DNA from: Natronohydrobacter sp.
Lineage (GTDB): Bacteria; Pseudomonadota; Alphaproteobacteria; Rhodobacterales; Rhodobacteraceae
DNA: 64,000 nt
Assembly (NCBI GenBank): GCA_030603695.1
Contig: JAUVXF010000015.1
Location: 1 to 64,000, forward strand
Direction of reading: 5' to 3'
Below the pieces are notes generated by a model that did no database searches, was not told where the DNA came from, and worked only from the letters and a program-made list of their open reading frames with translations. Made by a program: the position numbers and the translations under genes. Shown here piece by piece: positions 38,057-47,226 of the stretch (position 1 is its first letter; the number at the start of each line of letters is the position of its first letter).

Positions 38057-38700
38057 GGCAGGATAAGGGGCGGGCGCTCTGCCGGGGGGGCGGCATCTGC
38101 GGGGCGGATATAGAGCGGCGCGGGGCGCGCAGGCCGGGGGCTGGCGGCCTTGCGCGCGCCCATGCGCGCGATGGCCTCTGTCAGCGGATAGCGCGGCTCC
38201 AGCACTTGCCCGCCTGTGCGCGCGGCCCAAAATGCGGCGGCACTGCCCACAACTGGAAAATCGGCAAAACCCTGCGCATCGGCGGCATCGAGCAGCAGCG
38301 CTTCCCCCGGCTCTGGCGTGAAGTCTTGCACATAAACCTCGTTGCGGCGGGCATCTTCGGCCACTGTCAGCGGGCGGGGCAGCCCTTCGGCGCGGGCCTC
38401 GAACACGGAAACACCGACAGCGGGAATACCCAGCCCCAAGGCCAGCCCGCGCGCCGCAGAAACGGCAATGCGGATACCGGTGAAATTGCCCGGCCCCACC
38501 CCCACGGCAAGGGCATCAAGATCGGCCCAGACATGGCCACCCGCCTGCAAAACCTCTGTCAACAGGGGGATCAGGCGTTCGGCCTGCCCGCGCGCCATGT
38601 CTTCGCTGGCACTGGCCAGAAGCTGCGCGCCGCAGACAAGAGCGGCCGCGCAATGCGCGGCCGATGTATCAAACCCCAGAACAAGCTTCTCAGAGGGCAA
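38053..38700 (-). CDS. tsaB: tRNA threonylcarbamoyladenosine biosynthesis protein TsaB
   Basis: A 215-residue member of the ASKHA fold that partners TsaD to make the t6A37 modification of ANN-decoding tRNAs. Motifs: VLGFDTSAAHCAAAL at the start, VGVGPGNFTGIRIAVSAARGLALG and AVAEDARR-like middle part. The start codon appears to be TTG at 38700, which overlaps the nfuA stop region and has GAGGTG 8 bases upstream; no ATG is available before the conserved FDTS. Operon nfuA-tsaB-rimI. Confidence 0.9.
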   Translation of the reverse strand: MPSEKLVLGFDTSAAHCAAALVCGAQLLASASEDMARGQAERLIPLLTEVLQAGGHVWADLDALAVGVGPGNFTGIRIAVSAARGLALGLGIPAVGVSVFEARAEGLPRPLTVAEDARRNEVYVQDFTPEPGEALLLDAADAQGFADFPVVGSAAAFWAARTGGQVLEPRYPLTEAIARMGARKAASPRPARPAPLYIRPADAAPPAERPPLILP

Positions 38701-39247
38701 CCGGGCGCACCTCTGTTACTTCGGGAATGTAATGGCGCAACAGGTTCTCTATCCCCATTTTCAGGGTCAGGGTGGAGGATGGGCAACCCGCGCAGGCGCC
38801 TTTCATATGCAGATAGACAACCCCGCGTTCAAACCCGTGAAAGGTGATGTCGCCGCCATCTTGCGCCACCGCAGGGCGCACGCGGCTGTCCAGCAATTCC
38901 TTGATCTGGCCCACAATTTCGCTGTCGGGGCCATCATGGGCGGCATGGGCGGCGGCGGCCTCGCCCTCCATCACGGCGGCGCCGGATTGGAAATGTTCCA
39001 TGATCGCGCCCAGAATTTCGGGCTTTGCATGCTGCCATTCCACATCATCGGCCTTGGTGACAGTGATGAAATCACTGCCAAGAAACACCCCTGCAACGCC
39101 GGGCACCTGAAACAGGCGGCGCGCCAGCGGCGATGTGCTGGCGGCATCTGCATTGGGGAAATCTGCCGTGCCAAGGCCAAGCACGTCCTGACCGGGGATG
39201 AATTTCAGCGTTGCCGGATTGGGCGTGGATTCCGTCTGGATGAACAT
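38690..39247 (-). CDS. nfuA: NifU-family iron-sulfur cluster carrier protein
   Basis: A 185-residue Fe-S scaffold or carrier. An N-terminal Nfu domain (MFIQTESTPNPATLKFIPG) is followed by a C-terminal NifU domain with the cluster-binding CAGCPSST (CxxC). It delivers [4Fe-4S] clusters to client enzymes. The ATG at 39247 has AGGAGG at ideal spacing. The open frame continues upstream through the 14-bp tandem repeat, giving artificial Pro/Arg repeats, and was rejected. Confidence 0.94.
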   Translation of the reverse strand: MFIQTESTPNPATLKFIPGQDVLGLGTADFPNADAASTSPLARRLFQVPGVAGVFLGSDFITVTKADDVEWQHAKPEILGAIMEHFQSGAAVMEGEAAAAHAAHDGPDSEIVGQIKELLDSRVRPAVAQDGGDITFHGFERGVVYLHMKGACAGCPSSTLTLKMGIENLLRHYIPEVTEVRPVAL

Positions 39248-39305
39248 GTGACAAGCCTCCTGTCTCTTGCACAGGGATATGCGCCCTGCCCTGCCCTGTG
39301 TCAAG

Positions 39306-39399
39306 GCGGGGGCTTCGGGGCGGGGGCTTCGGGACGGGGGCTTCGGGACGGGGGCTTCGGGGCGGGGGCTTCGGGACGGGGGCTTCGGGGCGGGGGCTT
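39306..39399. repeat. 14-bp G-rich tandem repeat, quadruplex-prone
   Basis: Six full head-to-tail copies of RCGGGGGCTTCGGG plus a partial seventh (GCGGGGGCTT) fill 94 bases between the divergent nfuA and threonine aldolase genes. Only the first base varies (G,G,A,A,G,A,G). The 14-base period shifts frame, so every frame stays open but translates to artificial repeats. Runs of 3-5 G separated by short loops make a plus-strand G-quadruplex possible. Confidence 0.92.
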
Positions 39400-39463
39400 G
39401 GCGCTGCTCTTGACACTTGCCCGCCCTCTCGCCAGCTTGGCGGCAAACCGGAAAGGAACCGCC

Positions 39464-40519
39464 ATGTATTTCGCCTCTGACAACACCTCGGGCATGCCCG
39501 CGCAGGTGCTGGATGCGCTGGGACAGGCCAATGACGGCTACGCGCCGGGATATGGGGCCGATGCGCTGATGGACGGCGTGCGCGCGCGCATTCGCGCGGT
39601 GTTTGAAGCGCCAGAGGCCGAGGTCTTTCTTGTTACCACAGGCACAGCCGCCAATGCGCTGGCTCTGGCCACGCTGTGCCCGCCCTGGGGGGCGATTTAT
39701 GGCCACAGTTTAGCTCATATCGCCGTGGATGAATGCGGCGCGCCAGAGTTTTTCACCGCAGGCGCAAAGCTGGTGGCGGTGGCGGGCGAGAATGGCAAGA
39801 TCACGCCAGAGGCTTTGGGCGAGGTCTTGGCGCAGGCCGGGCGCGGGGTGGTGCATCATGTCCAGCCCGGCGCGCTGAGCCTGACCAACCTGACAGAATG
39901 CGGAACCCGCTACAGCCCCGACGAGATTGCAGCGCTCAGCGCGCGCGCCCATGCCCATGGCCTGCCGGTGCATCTGGACGGGGCGCGCTTTGCCAATGCG
40001 CTGGTGGCCGAAGGCTGCACCCCGGCCCAGATGACATGGCGGGCGGGGGTGGATGCGCTCTCGCTTGGGGGAACGAAAAATGGGTTGATGGGGGTGGAAG
40101 CGGTGGTCTTGTTTGACCCCGCGCGCGCGAAGGGTTGGGAATTGCAGTTGCGGCGCAAGCGGGCGGGGCATTTATGGTCAAAGCACCGCTATCTTTCGGC
40201 GCAGATGGGGGCGTGGCTGGAAGATGATCTGTGGCTGGATCTTGCGCGCAGGGCCAATGCGATGGCCGCGCGGCTGGAAAGCGCGCTTGCGGGGCGGGCG
40301 GAACTGCTGTTTCCGCGTGGCGGCAACATGCTCTTTGCGCGCTGGCCGCGCGGCCAGCACCGCAGCTTACAGGCGGCAGGGGCGCAGTATTATCTGTGGC
40401 CCGACGGGCAAAACCTGGAGGGGCCTGAAACAGAGGAAGTAAGCGCGCGGCTGGTCTGTTCCTGGAACACGACAGAGGCACATATCTCACAGTTTCTGGC
40501 CGCGATGGGGCAGGCATAA
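39464..40519 (+). CDS. ltaE: Low-specificity L-threonine aldolase (beta-eliminating lyase family)
   Basis: A 351-residue PLP enzyme that splits L-threonine or L-allo-threonine into glycine and acetaldehyde. Visible: N-terminal FASDNTSGMPAQVLDAL, the PLP phosphate region TTGTAANALAL, the Asp-containing PVHLDGARFANA, and the Schiff-base lysine in DALSLGGTKNGLMG. Start ATG 39464 follows GGAAAGGAACC. The open frame extends over 370 codons upstream through nfuA's antisense and the tandem repeat; that extension was rejected. Confidence 0.9.
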   Translation: MYFASDNTSGMPAQVLDALGQANDGYAPGYGADALMDGVRARIRAVFEAPEAEVFLVTTGTAANALALATLCPPWGAIYGHSLAHIAVDECGAPEFFTAGAKLVAVAGENGKITPEALGEVLAQAGRGVVHHVQPGALSLTNLTECGTRYSPDEIAALSARAHAHGLPVHLDGARFANALVAEGCTPAQMTWRAGVDALSLGGTKNGLMGVEAVVLFDPARAKGWELQLRRKRAGHLWSKHRYLSAQMGAWLEDDLWLDLARRANAMAARLESALAGRAELLFPRGGNMLFARWPRGQHRSLQAAGAQYYLWPDGQNLEGPETEEVSARLVCSWNTTEAHISQFLAAMGQA

Positions 40520-40523
40520 GCCG

Positions 40524-41110
40524 GGCCTGGGCGATGCGCTGCGATGCAAAGCCGCTTATGACCTTGCGCTTGATAGCCATGCCTTCTCCTGTGACGGGGT
40601 GAGTTGAAAAGCCGCGCAGCGCTGAGCCGCGGGGCGGCGATCTGCCCTTGAGGCTATGTCACTTTATGGCTGCAATGTCCGAACGAAACTGAGGCTATGT
40701 GCAGGATGCAGCCAAATCGCGGTGCCGTGGGGGCGGCCCAGCGATGCCCTGCGATGCAAGGCGGCCTGTCACAACGCGGCTGATATTCATGCCTTCCCCT
40801 GTGACGGGACGAGTTGAAAAGCCGCGCAGCGCTGGGCCGCGGTTCGGCGATCTTGCCTTGAGGCTATGTCACTTTATGGCGGCAATGTCCGAACGAAATC
40901 CAAGCTAAGCGCAGGGTGCTGCCAAATCGCCGTGCCGGGGGGCGGCCCTTTGAGGCGCGGCGGCCTGCGGCCTTGATTCCGCGCTTGGCGAGAGGGAGGC
41001 AAGCGATGCGCTGCCTGAAGGCAAAATCGCCCGACTGGGGGGCTGCCCTTTGAGGCGCGGCGGGCTAACGCCCTTGATGCCGCGCTTGGTGAGGGGGCCA
41101 ATCCGCGCGC
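40524..41110 (+). repeat. Dispersed repeat array R5 (plus orientation)
   Basis: The 675-base gap between the convergent threonine aldolase and HlyD-type genes contains this array. Block 1 starts at about 40609 and 40819 (210 bases apart), cores lie at about 40676 and 40886, and hairpin modules at about 40952-40985 and 41053-41088. The first full unit lacks the hairpin module, which explains its short length. The second hairpin copy has lost the GANTC (GATGC). Nothing coding is evident. Confidence 0.85.
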
Positions 41111-41194
41111 TGCCATGCGCAGTTTGTGACATTGACCGGGCACCCACAGCCCGACCGCCCCTGCGCAGCCGTTGCGTTTGCCATACGCAGTTCC

Positions 41195-42400
41195 CTAGCG
41201 CGCCGCCACGGCGCTGCCCTGCGCAATACCCGCCGCCGGATAGAGGATCACGCGATCCCCCTCGGCCAGCCCGGCCAGCACCTGAGAGCTTTCGCGCGCC
41301 TGCTGGCCGAGTTCCACCGCGACCACTTCCGCCCGCCCCCCGGTCTCGCGAAATACGGCCCAGCCCCCCTCATGGCGAAACAGGGCGCCATTGGGGATTT
41401 GCAGCGCATCGGGGCTTTGCCACAAGACAATCCGCAGATGCACCCGAAACTGATCGCCCAGCCCTGCGCGCCTCTCCGGGGGGCTGAGCAGATCGAGTGC
41501 CACGCGCACGCGCTGTTCCTCGATCCCCAGCGCAGAGATGCGGGTGAAGGCGGCAGGCTCTATCCGGCGCACCTGTGCCTCCAGCAGCCCTTCCCCGCCC
41601 CAACGCTCCACAATGGCGCGCGCGCCGGGCGGCACACGCAGGGCATCGGCGGACAGAAGATCGGTCTCTATTTCCAGATCGGTGATATTGCCCAGCGTCA
41701 ACAAGGGTGTGCCCGCCGCAACCTGGCGCGCGTTGCGATCGGTGACATCCAGCACAGTGCCTGTCAGTGGGGCCAGCAATTGCACGCAGCATTCGCCGGG
41801 GGGATCGGTGGGCAGGCGCTGCGGGGCCGGGCCTGTCAGCTGCGCCTGTGCGCGTGCAAGGGCCGCGCGCGCCAGATCATGTTCGGCCTGCGCCACGGCC
41901 ACTGTCTGGGTGGCGGCTGTCACCGCCTGGGCCAAATCTTCCAACATGCGCTGTGCGATTGTGCCCGCCTGTGCCAGCCCTTGCCCGCGCTCATATTGAT
42001 GACGGGCATGGGCCAGCGCGGACTCGGCGCGCGCGATATTGGTTTGCGCCAGCACCACGGCGGCCTCTGCCTCGGCGATGGCGGCTTCGGCCTGCGCGCG
42101 GCTGCGGGCATCCATCAGCGCGGGATCGGCGGGCTGGATCACGGCGACCACGGTTTCCCCCGCCTGAACCTGATCGCCAATCTGCACGGGCGAGCGCGTG
42201 GTCGTGCCTGCGATTGGGGCGGTGATCGTATAGGGATCGCGCACCCGCGTTATCCCTTCTGCCAGCAAGACCACCTCCAGCGGGCCGCGCGTGACAGGGG
42301 CCATATCGACAGGCTGCGGTTTGGGCCACAGCGCCCAGACCAGCGCGCCAGCCAAAAGCGCGCCCCCTGCGGCCCCGGTGATCTTGCGTGCCAAAGCCAT
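41195..42400 (-). CDS. HlyD-family efflux periplasmic adaptor subunit
   Basis: A 401-residue membrane-fusion protein with one N-terminal membrane anchor (GALLAGALVWALWP), a split biotinyl-lipoyl domain (TITAPIAGTTTRSPVQIGDQVQAGETVVAV and its partner around LLAPLTGTVLDV), and an Ala/Gln/Glu-rich alpha-hairpin of about 110 residues between them. It would bridge the inner-membrane ABC pump to an outer-membrane channel. The ATG at 42400 lies 20 bases after the FtsX-type permease stop. No TolC-like gene is nearby. Confidence 0.88.
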   Translation of the reverse strand: MALARKITGAAGGALLAGALVWALWPKPQPVDMAPVTRGPLEVVLLAEGITRVRDPYTITAPIAGTTTRSPVQIGDQVQAGETVVAVIQPADPALMDARSRAQAEAAIAEAEAAVVLAQTNIARAESALAHARHQYERGQGLAQAGTIAQRMLEDLAQAVTAATQTVAVAQAEHDLARAALARAQAQLTGPAPQRLPTDPPGECCVQLLAPLTGTVLDVTDRNARQVAAGTPLLTLGNITDLEIETDLLSADALRVPPGARAIVERWGGEGLLEAQVRRIEPAAFTRISALGIEEQRVRVALDLLSPPERRAGLGDQFRVHLRIVLWQSPDALQIPNGALFRHEGGWAVFRETGGRAEVVAVELGQQARESSQVLAGLAEGDRVILYPAAGIAQGSAVAAR

Positions 42401-42420
42401 GGTTTTTCTCCCTCTTCCGC

Positions 42421-44781
42421 TCATTCTCGCGCCTTGAGCGCCAAGACCAGATCAACCCTGCCAACCCTGCGTTGCACCAGCGCAACCGCACCAAGCGCCG
42501 CCGCCACCACCACCACAGAGGCCAGCGCGAAGGTGCGGCGCGAGATGGTGAAGGGCATTTGCACCACATCCGTGGAAATGGCCGCAACCATGCCCTGCGC
42601 AAACTGGTAGCCCAGAAACCAGCCCAAAGGCAGGGCAAGCAGGGTCAGAAGCATCATCTCGCCCACCAGCACAAAGCCAACCTCTGCGCGCCGAAACCCC
42701 AAGACACGCAGGGTGGCCAATTCGTGCAGCCGCTCTGACACCTGAATGCGGGCGGCGTTATAGATCACGCCGATTGCAATCAGAACGCCAATCACCGTAT
42801 AGATCATGGCCATTGTCAGCAGGCTTTCATCGATTGTCGCCGCAAACTGGCTGCGCAATTCCTGCCAGTCCGACAGGCCGGAGATTGCGGGCAATGTCTT
42901 GATGCGCGCTTGCAGCGCGGGCATCTGGTCGGGATCTATGCGCAAGTGGATATGGCTGACTTGCGGCGCTATCCCCATTTCGGCAAACAGGACGCTGGCC
43001 GCGATATGGGCCTCTGCGCCAAAGCTTTGGTGGATCACGCGCGCCACAGGCAGTTCCAGACGGCTGCGCGGCGGGGCAAGCAATTCGGCCTGCACCAGAT
43101 CGCCCGGCCCCACCCCCAGCTTGCGCGCCACCAGATCGGGCAGCACCAGCCCTGAGGGCGGCATGAGAATGGGGCCGGAATAATCATCGATCACCCGCGC
43201 AAGGCTTGTGCCCTCATATTGCGCCTGCAAGGCTGTCAGATGGCTGCGATGGCCATGCACCAGCCGCACCGGCACGCCAAAAGCCCCTTCCGAGGCCAGA
43301 ACACCCGGCAGCACGCGCGCATCTTCCACCGCGCGTGCGGGTGCGGGCTGTGCAAGGGCAAGCGTGATCTGCTGGCGGTTGCTTTGGTCAAAGACGCGTT
43401 CATGTATCAGATCCACCGCATCAAAGATGAAGTAAGAGGCCACCAGCACCGCCACCGACAGCGCCACCCCCGACAGTGTGATCATAGCCCGCCCCGGCCA
43501 GCGCAACAGCGCGCGCAGGATCATCATGCTGGTCTGGTGCAGGCGCAGGGCGGCGATTTTGCGATCCAGATAGCCGCGCGCGAAATTGGGGGGGGTGGGG
43601 GGCTGCATGGCCTCTGCGGGCGAAAGGCGCATGGCCCCGGCCACGGCGCGCAAGGCCCCCAGCAGGGCCGCCGCCATCCCCAGCGCGCCGGAAAGTGCCA
43701 TTGCGCCAAAGGCAGGATCATGCAGCAGAAACGGAAAGCGGAAGAAATCGGCATATATCGCCAGCATGCCTGCCCCCAGCCAGCGCCCAAAGGCCCAGCC
43801 CAGCACCACCCCGACAGCGCCAATCAGCCCCGCAAGTTTCAGGTAATATGCGCCAATCTCGCGCCGCCTGTAGCCCAGCGCGCGCAAAAGCCCGATTTGC
43901 GGGCGCTCTATCGCGATCAGCCGCGCCAGAACCATATTCACCAAAAACCCCGACACCAGCAAAAACACCGGCGGCAGATAGAGTGCCAGCGCGCCAAGCT
44001 GTTGCAATTCGCTGTCCAGAAAGGCGTGGCTGGTTTGCTGCGCGCGCCCCTGCGCGCCTGCCCCGCCATAGGGCGCAAGCATCTGGTCAAGCGCCGCAAT
44101 GACCGCGCGCGCGTCGCCCCCGCGCGCAAGCCGCACAGACAGATCGTTGAAAGCGCCTGCCATATCCATCAGCGCGGCTGCGGCCTGTTCATTCATCCAG
44201 ATCAGCCCGAAACGGCGGTCATCGGGCATCATCATGCCGGGGGCCACGCTATAGATGAATTCGGGCGACAGCACCCAGCCGCTGACTTCCAGCGTTCGCA
44301 ACTGGCCATTGAGCACGGCCTGAAACCGGCTGCCGGGAACCAGCCCATTGGCGGCGGCAAATGGCTCGCTCAGCGCGACCTGATCCAGACGGTCGGGCTC
44401 TGGCAGCGCGCCACGGCGCAACAGCGGCAGGTTCAGCGCCGGATTGGGCGGCAGTGACAGGATGCGCCCCATTGCAGGCGCCTCTATCCCCGCGATATCC
44501 AGAACCGCATGAAAGCTGATCCGCCCCTCGGCCTGCGCCACGCCGGGCAGCGCGGCGATATCGGCCAAGAGCGCGCGCGGCGCGCGGGTGAGGCCTGCAA
44601 AGATATCGGCAAAGCGAAAGCGCTCGTAATAGGCGGCCTGTGTGGCCAGAAGCGCGCGTTGCGTGGCTTGGGCGGCGACCATCACCATCACCCCGCATGC
44701 CAGCACAAGCGCGATGGCCACCGTCTGCGCCCAGATGCGGCGCAGATCGCGCAGCAATTTCCGCTCCAGCGCCCTCACCAT
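42421..44781 (-). CDS. ABC transporter permease, FtsX-like domain, duplicated
   Basis: A 786-residue permease with an N-terminal membrane helix (about residues 17-35), a large periplasmic domain, and two groups of FtsX-type helices (about 280-420 and 670-770), each ending in sequence like [15 protein letters not shown] and [19 protein letters not shown]. It fits the MacB/LolCE/DevC mechanism class. The substrate is unknown. It overlaps the ATPase gene by 7 bases and is followed by the HlyD-type adaptor. Confidence 0.88.
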   Translation of the reverse strand: MVRALERKLLRDLRRIWAQTVAIALVLACGVMVMVAAQATQRALLATQAAYYERFRFADIFAGLTRAPRALLADIAALPGVAQAEGRISFHAVLDIAGIEAPAMGRILSLPPNPALNLPLLRRGALPEPDRLDQVALSEPFAAANGLVPGSRFQAVLNGQLRTLEVSGWVLSPEFIYSVAPGMMMPDDRRFGLIWMNEQAAAALMDMAGAFNDLSVRLARGGDARAVIAALDQMLAPYGGAGAQGRAQQTSHAFLDSELQQLGALALYLPPVFLLVSGFLVNMVLARLIAIERPQIGLLRALGYRRREIGAYYLKLAGLIGAVGVVLGWAFGRWLGAGMLAIYADFFRFPFLLHDPAFGAMALSGALGMAAALLGALRAVAGAMRLSPAEAMQPPTPPNFARGYLDRKIAALRLHQTSMMILRALLRWPGRAMITLSGVALSVAVLVASYFIFDAVDLIHERVFDQSNRQQITLALAQPAPARAVEDARVLPGVLASEGAFGVPVRLVHGHRSHLTALQAQYEGTSLARVIDDYSGPILMPPSGLVLPDLVARKLGVGPGDLVQAELLAPPRSRLELPVARVIHQSFGAEAHIAASVLFAEMGIAPQVSHIHLRIDPDQMPALQARIKTLPAISGLSDWQELRSQFAATIDESLLTMAMIYTVIGVLIAIGVIYNAARIQVSERLHELATLRVLGFRRAEVGFVLVGEMMLLTLLALPLGWFLGYQFAQGMVAAISTDVVQMPFTISRRTFALASVVVVAAALGAVALVQRRVGRVDLVLALKARE

Positions 44782-45518
44782 GACACCTGTGCCGGGGCAA
44801 GGCGGGTTTCATTGCGCGTATCGCGGATGACGCGCCCATCTGCCAGCACGATCACCCGATGCGCAATACGCTGGATTTCGGCGTTATGGGTTATCAGCAC
44901 CGTGGCCGTGCCCAGTTCCGAATTCACGCGGCACAGCGCCTCCAGCACCTGAATTCCGGTTGTGCTGTCCAGCGCGCCTGTGGGTTCGTCGCAGAGCAAC
45001 ACATCGGGCTGTTTGGCAATGGCGCGGGCGATGGCCACGCGCTGCTGTTCGCCGCCCGACAATTCGGCGGGGAAATGATCCATCCGCGCGCCCAGTCCCA
45101 CCAGATCCAGCGCCGCTTCGGGGGGGATCGGATTGCGCGCAATTTCGGTGACAAGCGCCACATTCTCGCGCGCGGTCAGGCTGGGAACCAGATTGTAGAA
45201 TTGAAACACAAACCCCACATGATCGCGCCGGTATTGGGTAAGGGCGCTGTCGGAAGCGCGGGTAAGCTCTGTCTGGCGGAAAAAGACGCGCCCCTCTGTC
45301 GGCTGGTCAAGCCCGCCCAGAATGTTCAGAAGCGTGGATTTGCCAGAGCCAGAGGCCCCCAGCAGCACCACCATTTCCGCCTCTTGCAGCGCCAGCGACA
45401 CACCGCGCAGCGCCTGGACAGCGACTTTGCCCATGCGAAAGACGCGCGTGACATTTTGCGCGGCAAAGACGGGGGGGTGGGGCTTTGTCACCTCTGGCAT
45501 GGGGATCACCCTAGCCAT
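44775..45518 (-). CDS. ABC transporter ATP-binding protein (MacB/DevA/LolD class)
   Basis: A 247-residue ATPase with Walker [11 protein letters not shown]-loop [18 protein letters not shown], signature [15 protein letters not shown] and Walker [13 protein letters not shown], all typical of the MacB class. It powers the FtsX-type permease encoded directly downstream. The start may be ATG 45518 or, with an AGGGTGAT ribosome site, ATG 45500 (MPEVTKPHP). Upstream is repeat array R6. Confidence 0.92.
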   Translation of the reverse strand: MARVIPMPEVTKPHPPVFAAQNVTRVFRMGKVAVQALRGVSLALQEAEMVVLLGASGSGKSTLLNILGGLDQPTEGRVFFRQTELTRASDSALTQYRRDHVGFVFQFYNLVPSLTARENVALVTEIARNPIPPEAALDLVGLGARMDHFPAELSGGEQQRVAIARAIAKQPDVLLCDEPTGALDSTTGIQVLEALCRVNSELGTATVLITHNAEIQRIAHRVIVLADGRVIRDTRNETRLAPAQVSW

Positions 45519-45567
45519 GGTGGGCGCGCTCTGCCTTGATCGGGGTCAAACAGCGGCAAATGCACAG

Positions 45568-46640
45568 AGCGGGGGCGGCCCTGAGAGGCGCGGCGGCCTG
45601 CGGCCTTGATTCCGCGCTTGGTAAGAGGGGGGCAAGCGATGCGCTGCCATGGAAAGCCGCCCATCTCCATGCTCCTGATACCTATCCCTTCTCAAGTGAC
45701 GGAGCGGGTAAAAAGCCGCGCATTGCTGGGCCGCGGGGCGGCGATCTGACCGGGGGGGCTATGCACTTTATGGCGGCAATGTCCGAACGAAACTCAGGCT
45801 AAGCGCAGGGTGCAGCAAAATCGCCGGGCCGTGGGGGCGGCCCAGCGATGCGCGGCGGGCTAAAGCCCTTGATTCCGCGCTTGGCGCGAGAGGCCAAAGG
45901 ATGCGCCATCATGCACCGCCACCCATCACCAAGCGCCTGATATCTATGCCCTCGCCAGTGACGGGGCAGAAAGACAAGCCGCGCAGCGCTGGGCCGCGGT
46001 GCGGCGATCTGGCCTTGAGGCTATGCGGTTTATGCTGGCCAAGTCCGAACGAAGCTGAAGCTAAGCGCTGGTTGCAGCCAAATCGCTGTGCCGGGGGGTG
46101 GCCCAGCGATGCGCGGCGGCCTTCGGCCTTGATTCCGCGCTTGGTGAGAGTGGGGCAAGCGATGCGCCCCCATAAAGCCAAATCGCTGTGCCGTGGGGGC
46201 GGCCCAGCGATGCGCGGCGGCCTGCGGCCTTGATTCCGCGCAAGGTGCGCGAGAGAGGGTTAGGCGATGCGCTGCCATGGAAAGCCGCCCATCTCCATGC
46301 GCCTGATACCTATCGCTTCTCAAGTGACGGAGCGGGTAAAAAGCCGCGCAGCGCTGGGCCGCGGTGCGGCGATCCGACCGAATAGCTAAGCGCTTTATGG
46401 CGGCAATGTCCGAACGAAATTGAAGCCAAGCGCCCACGGCTGCCAAATCGCCGGGCCGGGGGGCGGCCCTTTGAGGCGCGGCGGGCTAAAGCCCTTGATT
46501 CCGCGCTTGGTGAGAGTGGGGCAAGCGATGCGCCCCCATAAAGTCTGCCATGGGGGCGGCGTCATGCGTGTAGGCAAGCCCCCTCGCAGGGCGATGCGCG
46601 GTGGGCTTTGGCCACGGTTCCGCGTGGGGAGAGGATGGGG
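45568..46640 (+). repeat. Dispersed repeat array R6 (plus orientation), longest array
   Basis: The 1181-base gap between the ABC ATPase start and yaiI end is filled by this array. Block 1 starts at about 45713, 45976 and 46341; cores lie at about 45780, 46042 and 46407; hairpin modules at about 45586-45620, 45848-45884, 46109-46142, 46209-46242, 46475-46510, and a degenerate one at 46593-46630. The second interval is 365 bases because an extra half-unit (about 46177-46260) was inserted. The remainder to 46699 shows no gene. Confidence 0.88.
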
Positions 46641-46699
46641 CAAGGCTGTGGTGCTGTCTTTGCTTATAGGCCAGACATATCATAGCGCCGCGCTGCCGC

Positions 46700-47155
46700 C
46701 TAGCGGGCCACACGGCGCAGCGCGCGTTCCAAAGCATCCAGAAAGCGCGATCTGTCGGCCTTGCTGAAGGCCCGCCCGCCGCCGCCCGCCCCTTGCATCA
46801 GCGGATTGGCCGCGCGGATATCGGCCATCAGATCGCGCGTGGCGAGAATATTGCCGATATTGGCCGCGCTCAGCTCTTCCCCGGCATGGGTCAGCACAAT
46901 CGCGCCCCCTTTCACGCAGACTGCCGCCAGCGGGATATCGGCTGTGATGACAACATCCCCCGGCCCTGCGCGCGTGGCGATCCATTTATCGGCCTCATCC
47001 GGGCCAGAGGCCACGATCACGGTTTCAATCAGCGGATTGGCAGAGGGGCGGATCCCCCCGTTCGAGACGATCTTGACCGGGCAGGCATGGCGCTGGCTGA
47101 CGCGCTCTACCTCGGCTTTCACGGGGCAGGCATCGGCATCTACATAAATTGTCAT
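46700..47155 (-). CDS. YaiI/YqxD (UPF0178) family protein
   Basis: A 151-residue protein of the UPF0178 family with the conserved N-terminal [19 protein letters not shown], then [22 protein letters not shown] and RDLMADIRA. The acidic residues (DADACP, TADIPL) resemble a PIN-like nuclease metal site, but activity is unproven. It lies 71 bases downstream of the PPC-domain gene on the same strand. Confidence 0.9.
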   Translation of the reverse strand: MTIYVDADACPVKAEVERVSQRHACPVKIVSNGGIRPSANPLIETVIVASGPDEADKWIATRAGPGDVVITADIPLAAVCVKGGAIVLTHAGEELSAANIGNILATRDLMADIRAANPLMQGAGGGGRAFSKADRSRFLDALERALRRVAR

Positions 47156-47226
47156 CGGCCCTCGGACTGCTGGGGAATGGGGGCAAGCCTATCGGCCAAG
47201 CAAGGCCTTGCGCAAGGGCTGTGCCG

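Noticed and set aside
38342-39463. Upstream extension of the threonine aldolase frame
   Set aside because: It runs antisense to tsaB and nfuA and through the tandem repeat; the conserved protein begins at 39464 with a good ribosome site.
39248-39706. N-terminal extension of nfuA, or a Pro/Arg-repeat protein across the 14-bp repeats
   Set aside because: A 14-base period keeps all frames open and gives artificial 14-residue repeats; AGGAGG and ATG at 39247 define the real nfuA start.
22181-46640. CRISPR array
   Set aside because: Units are about 260 bases with the whole unit conserved; there are no unique spacers of regular length and no cas genes.
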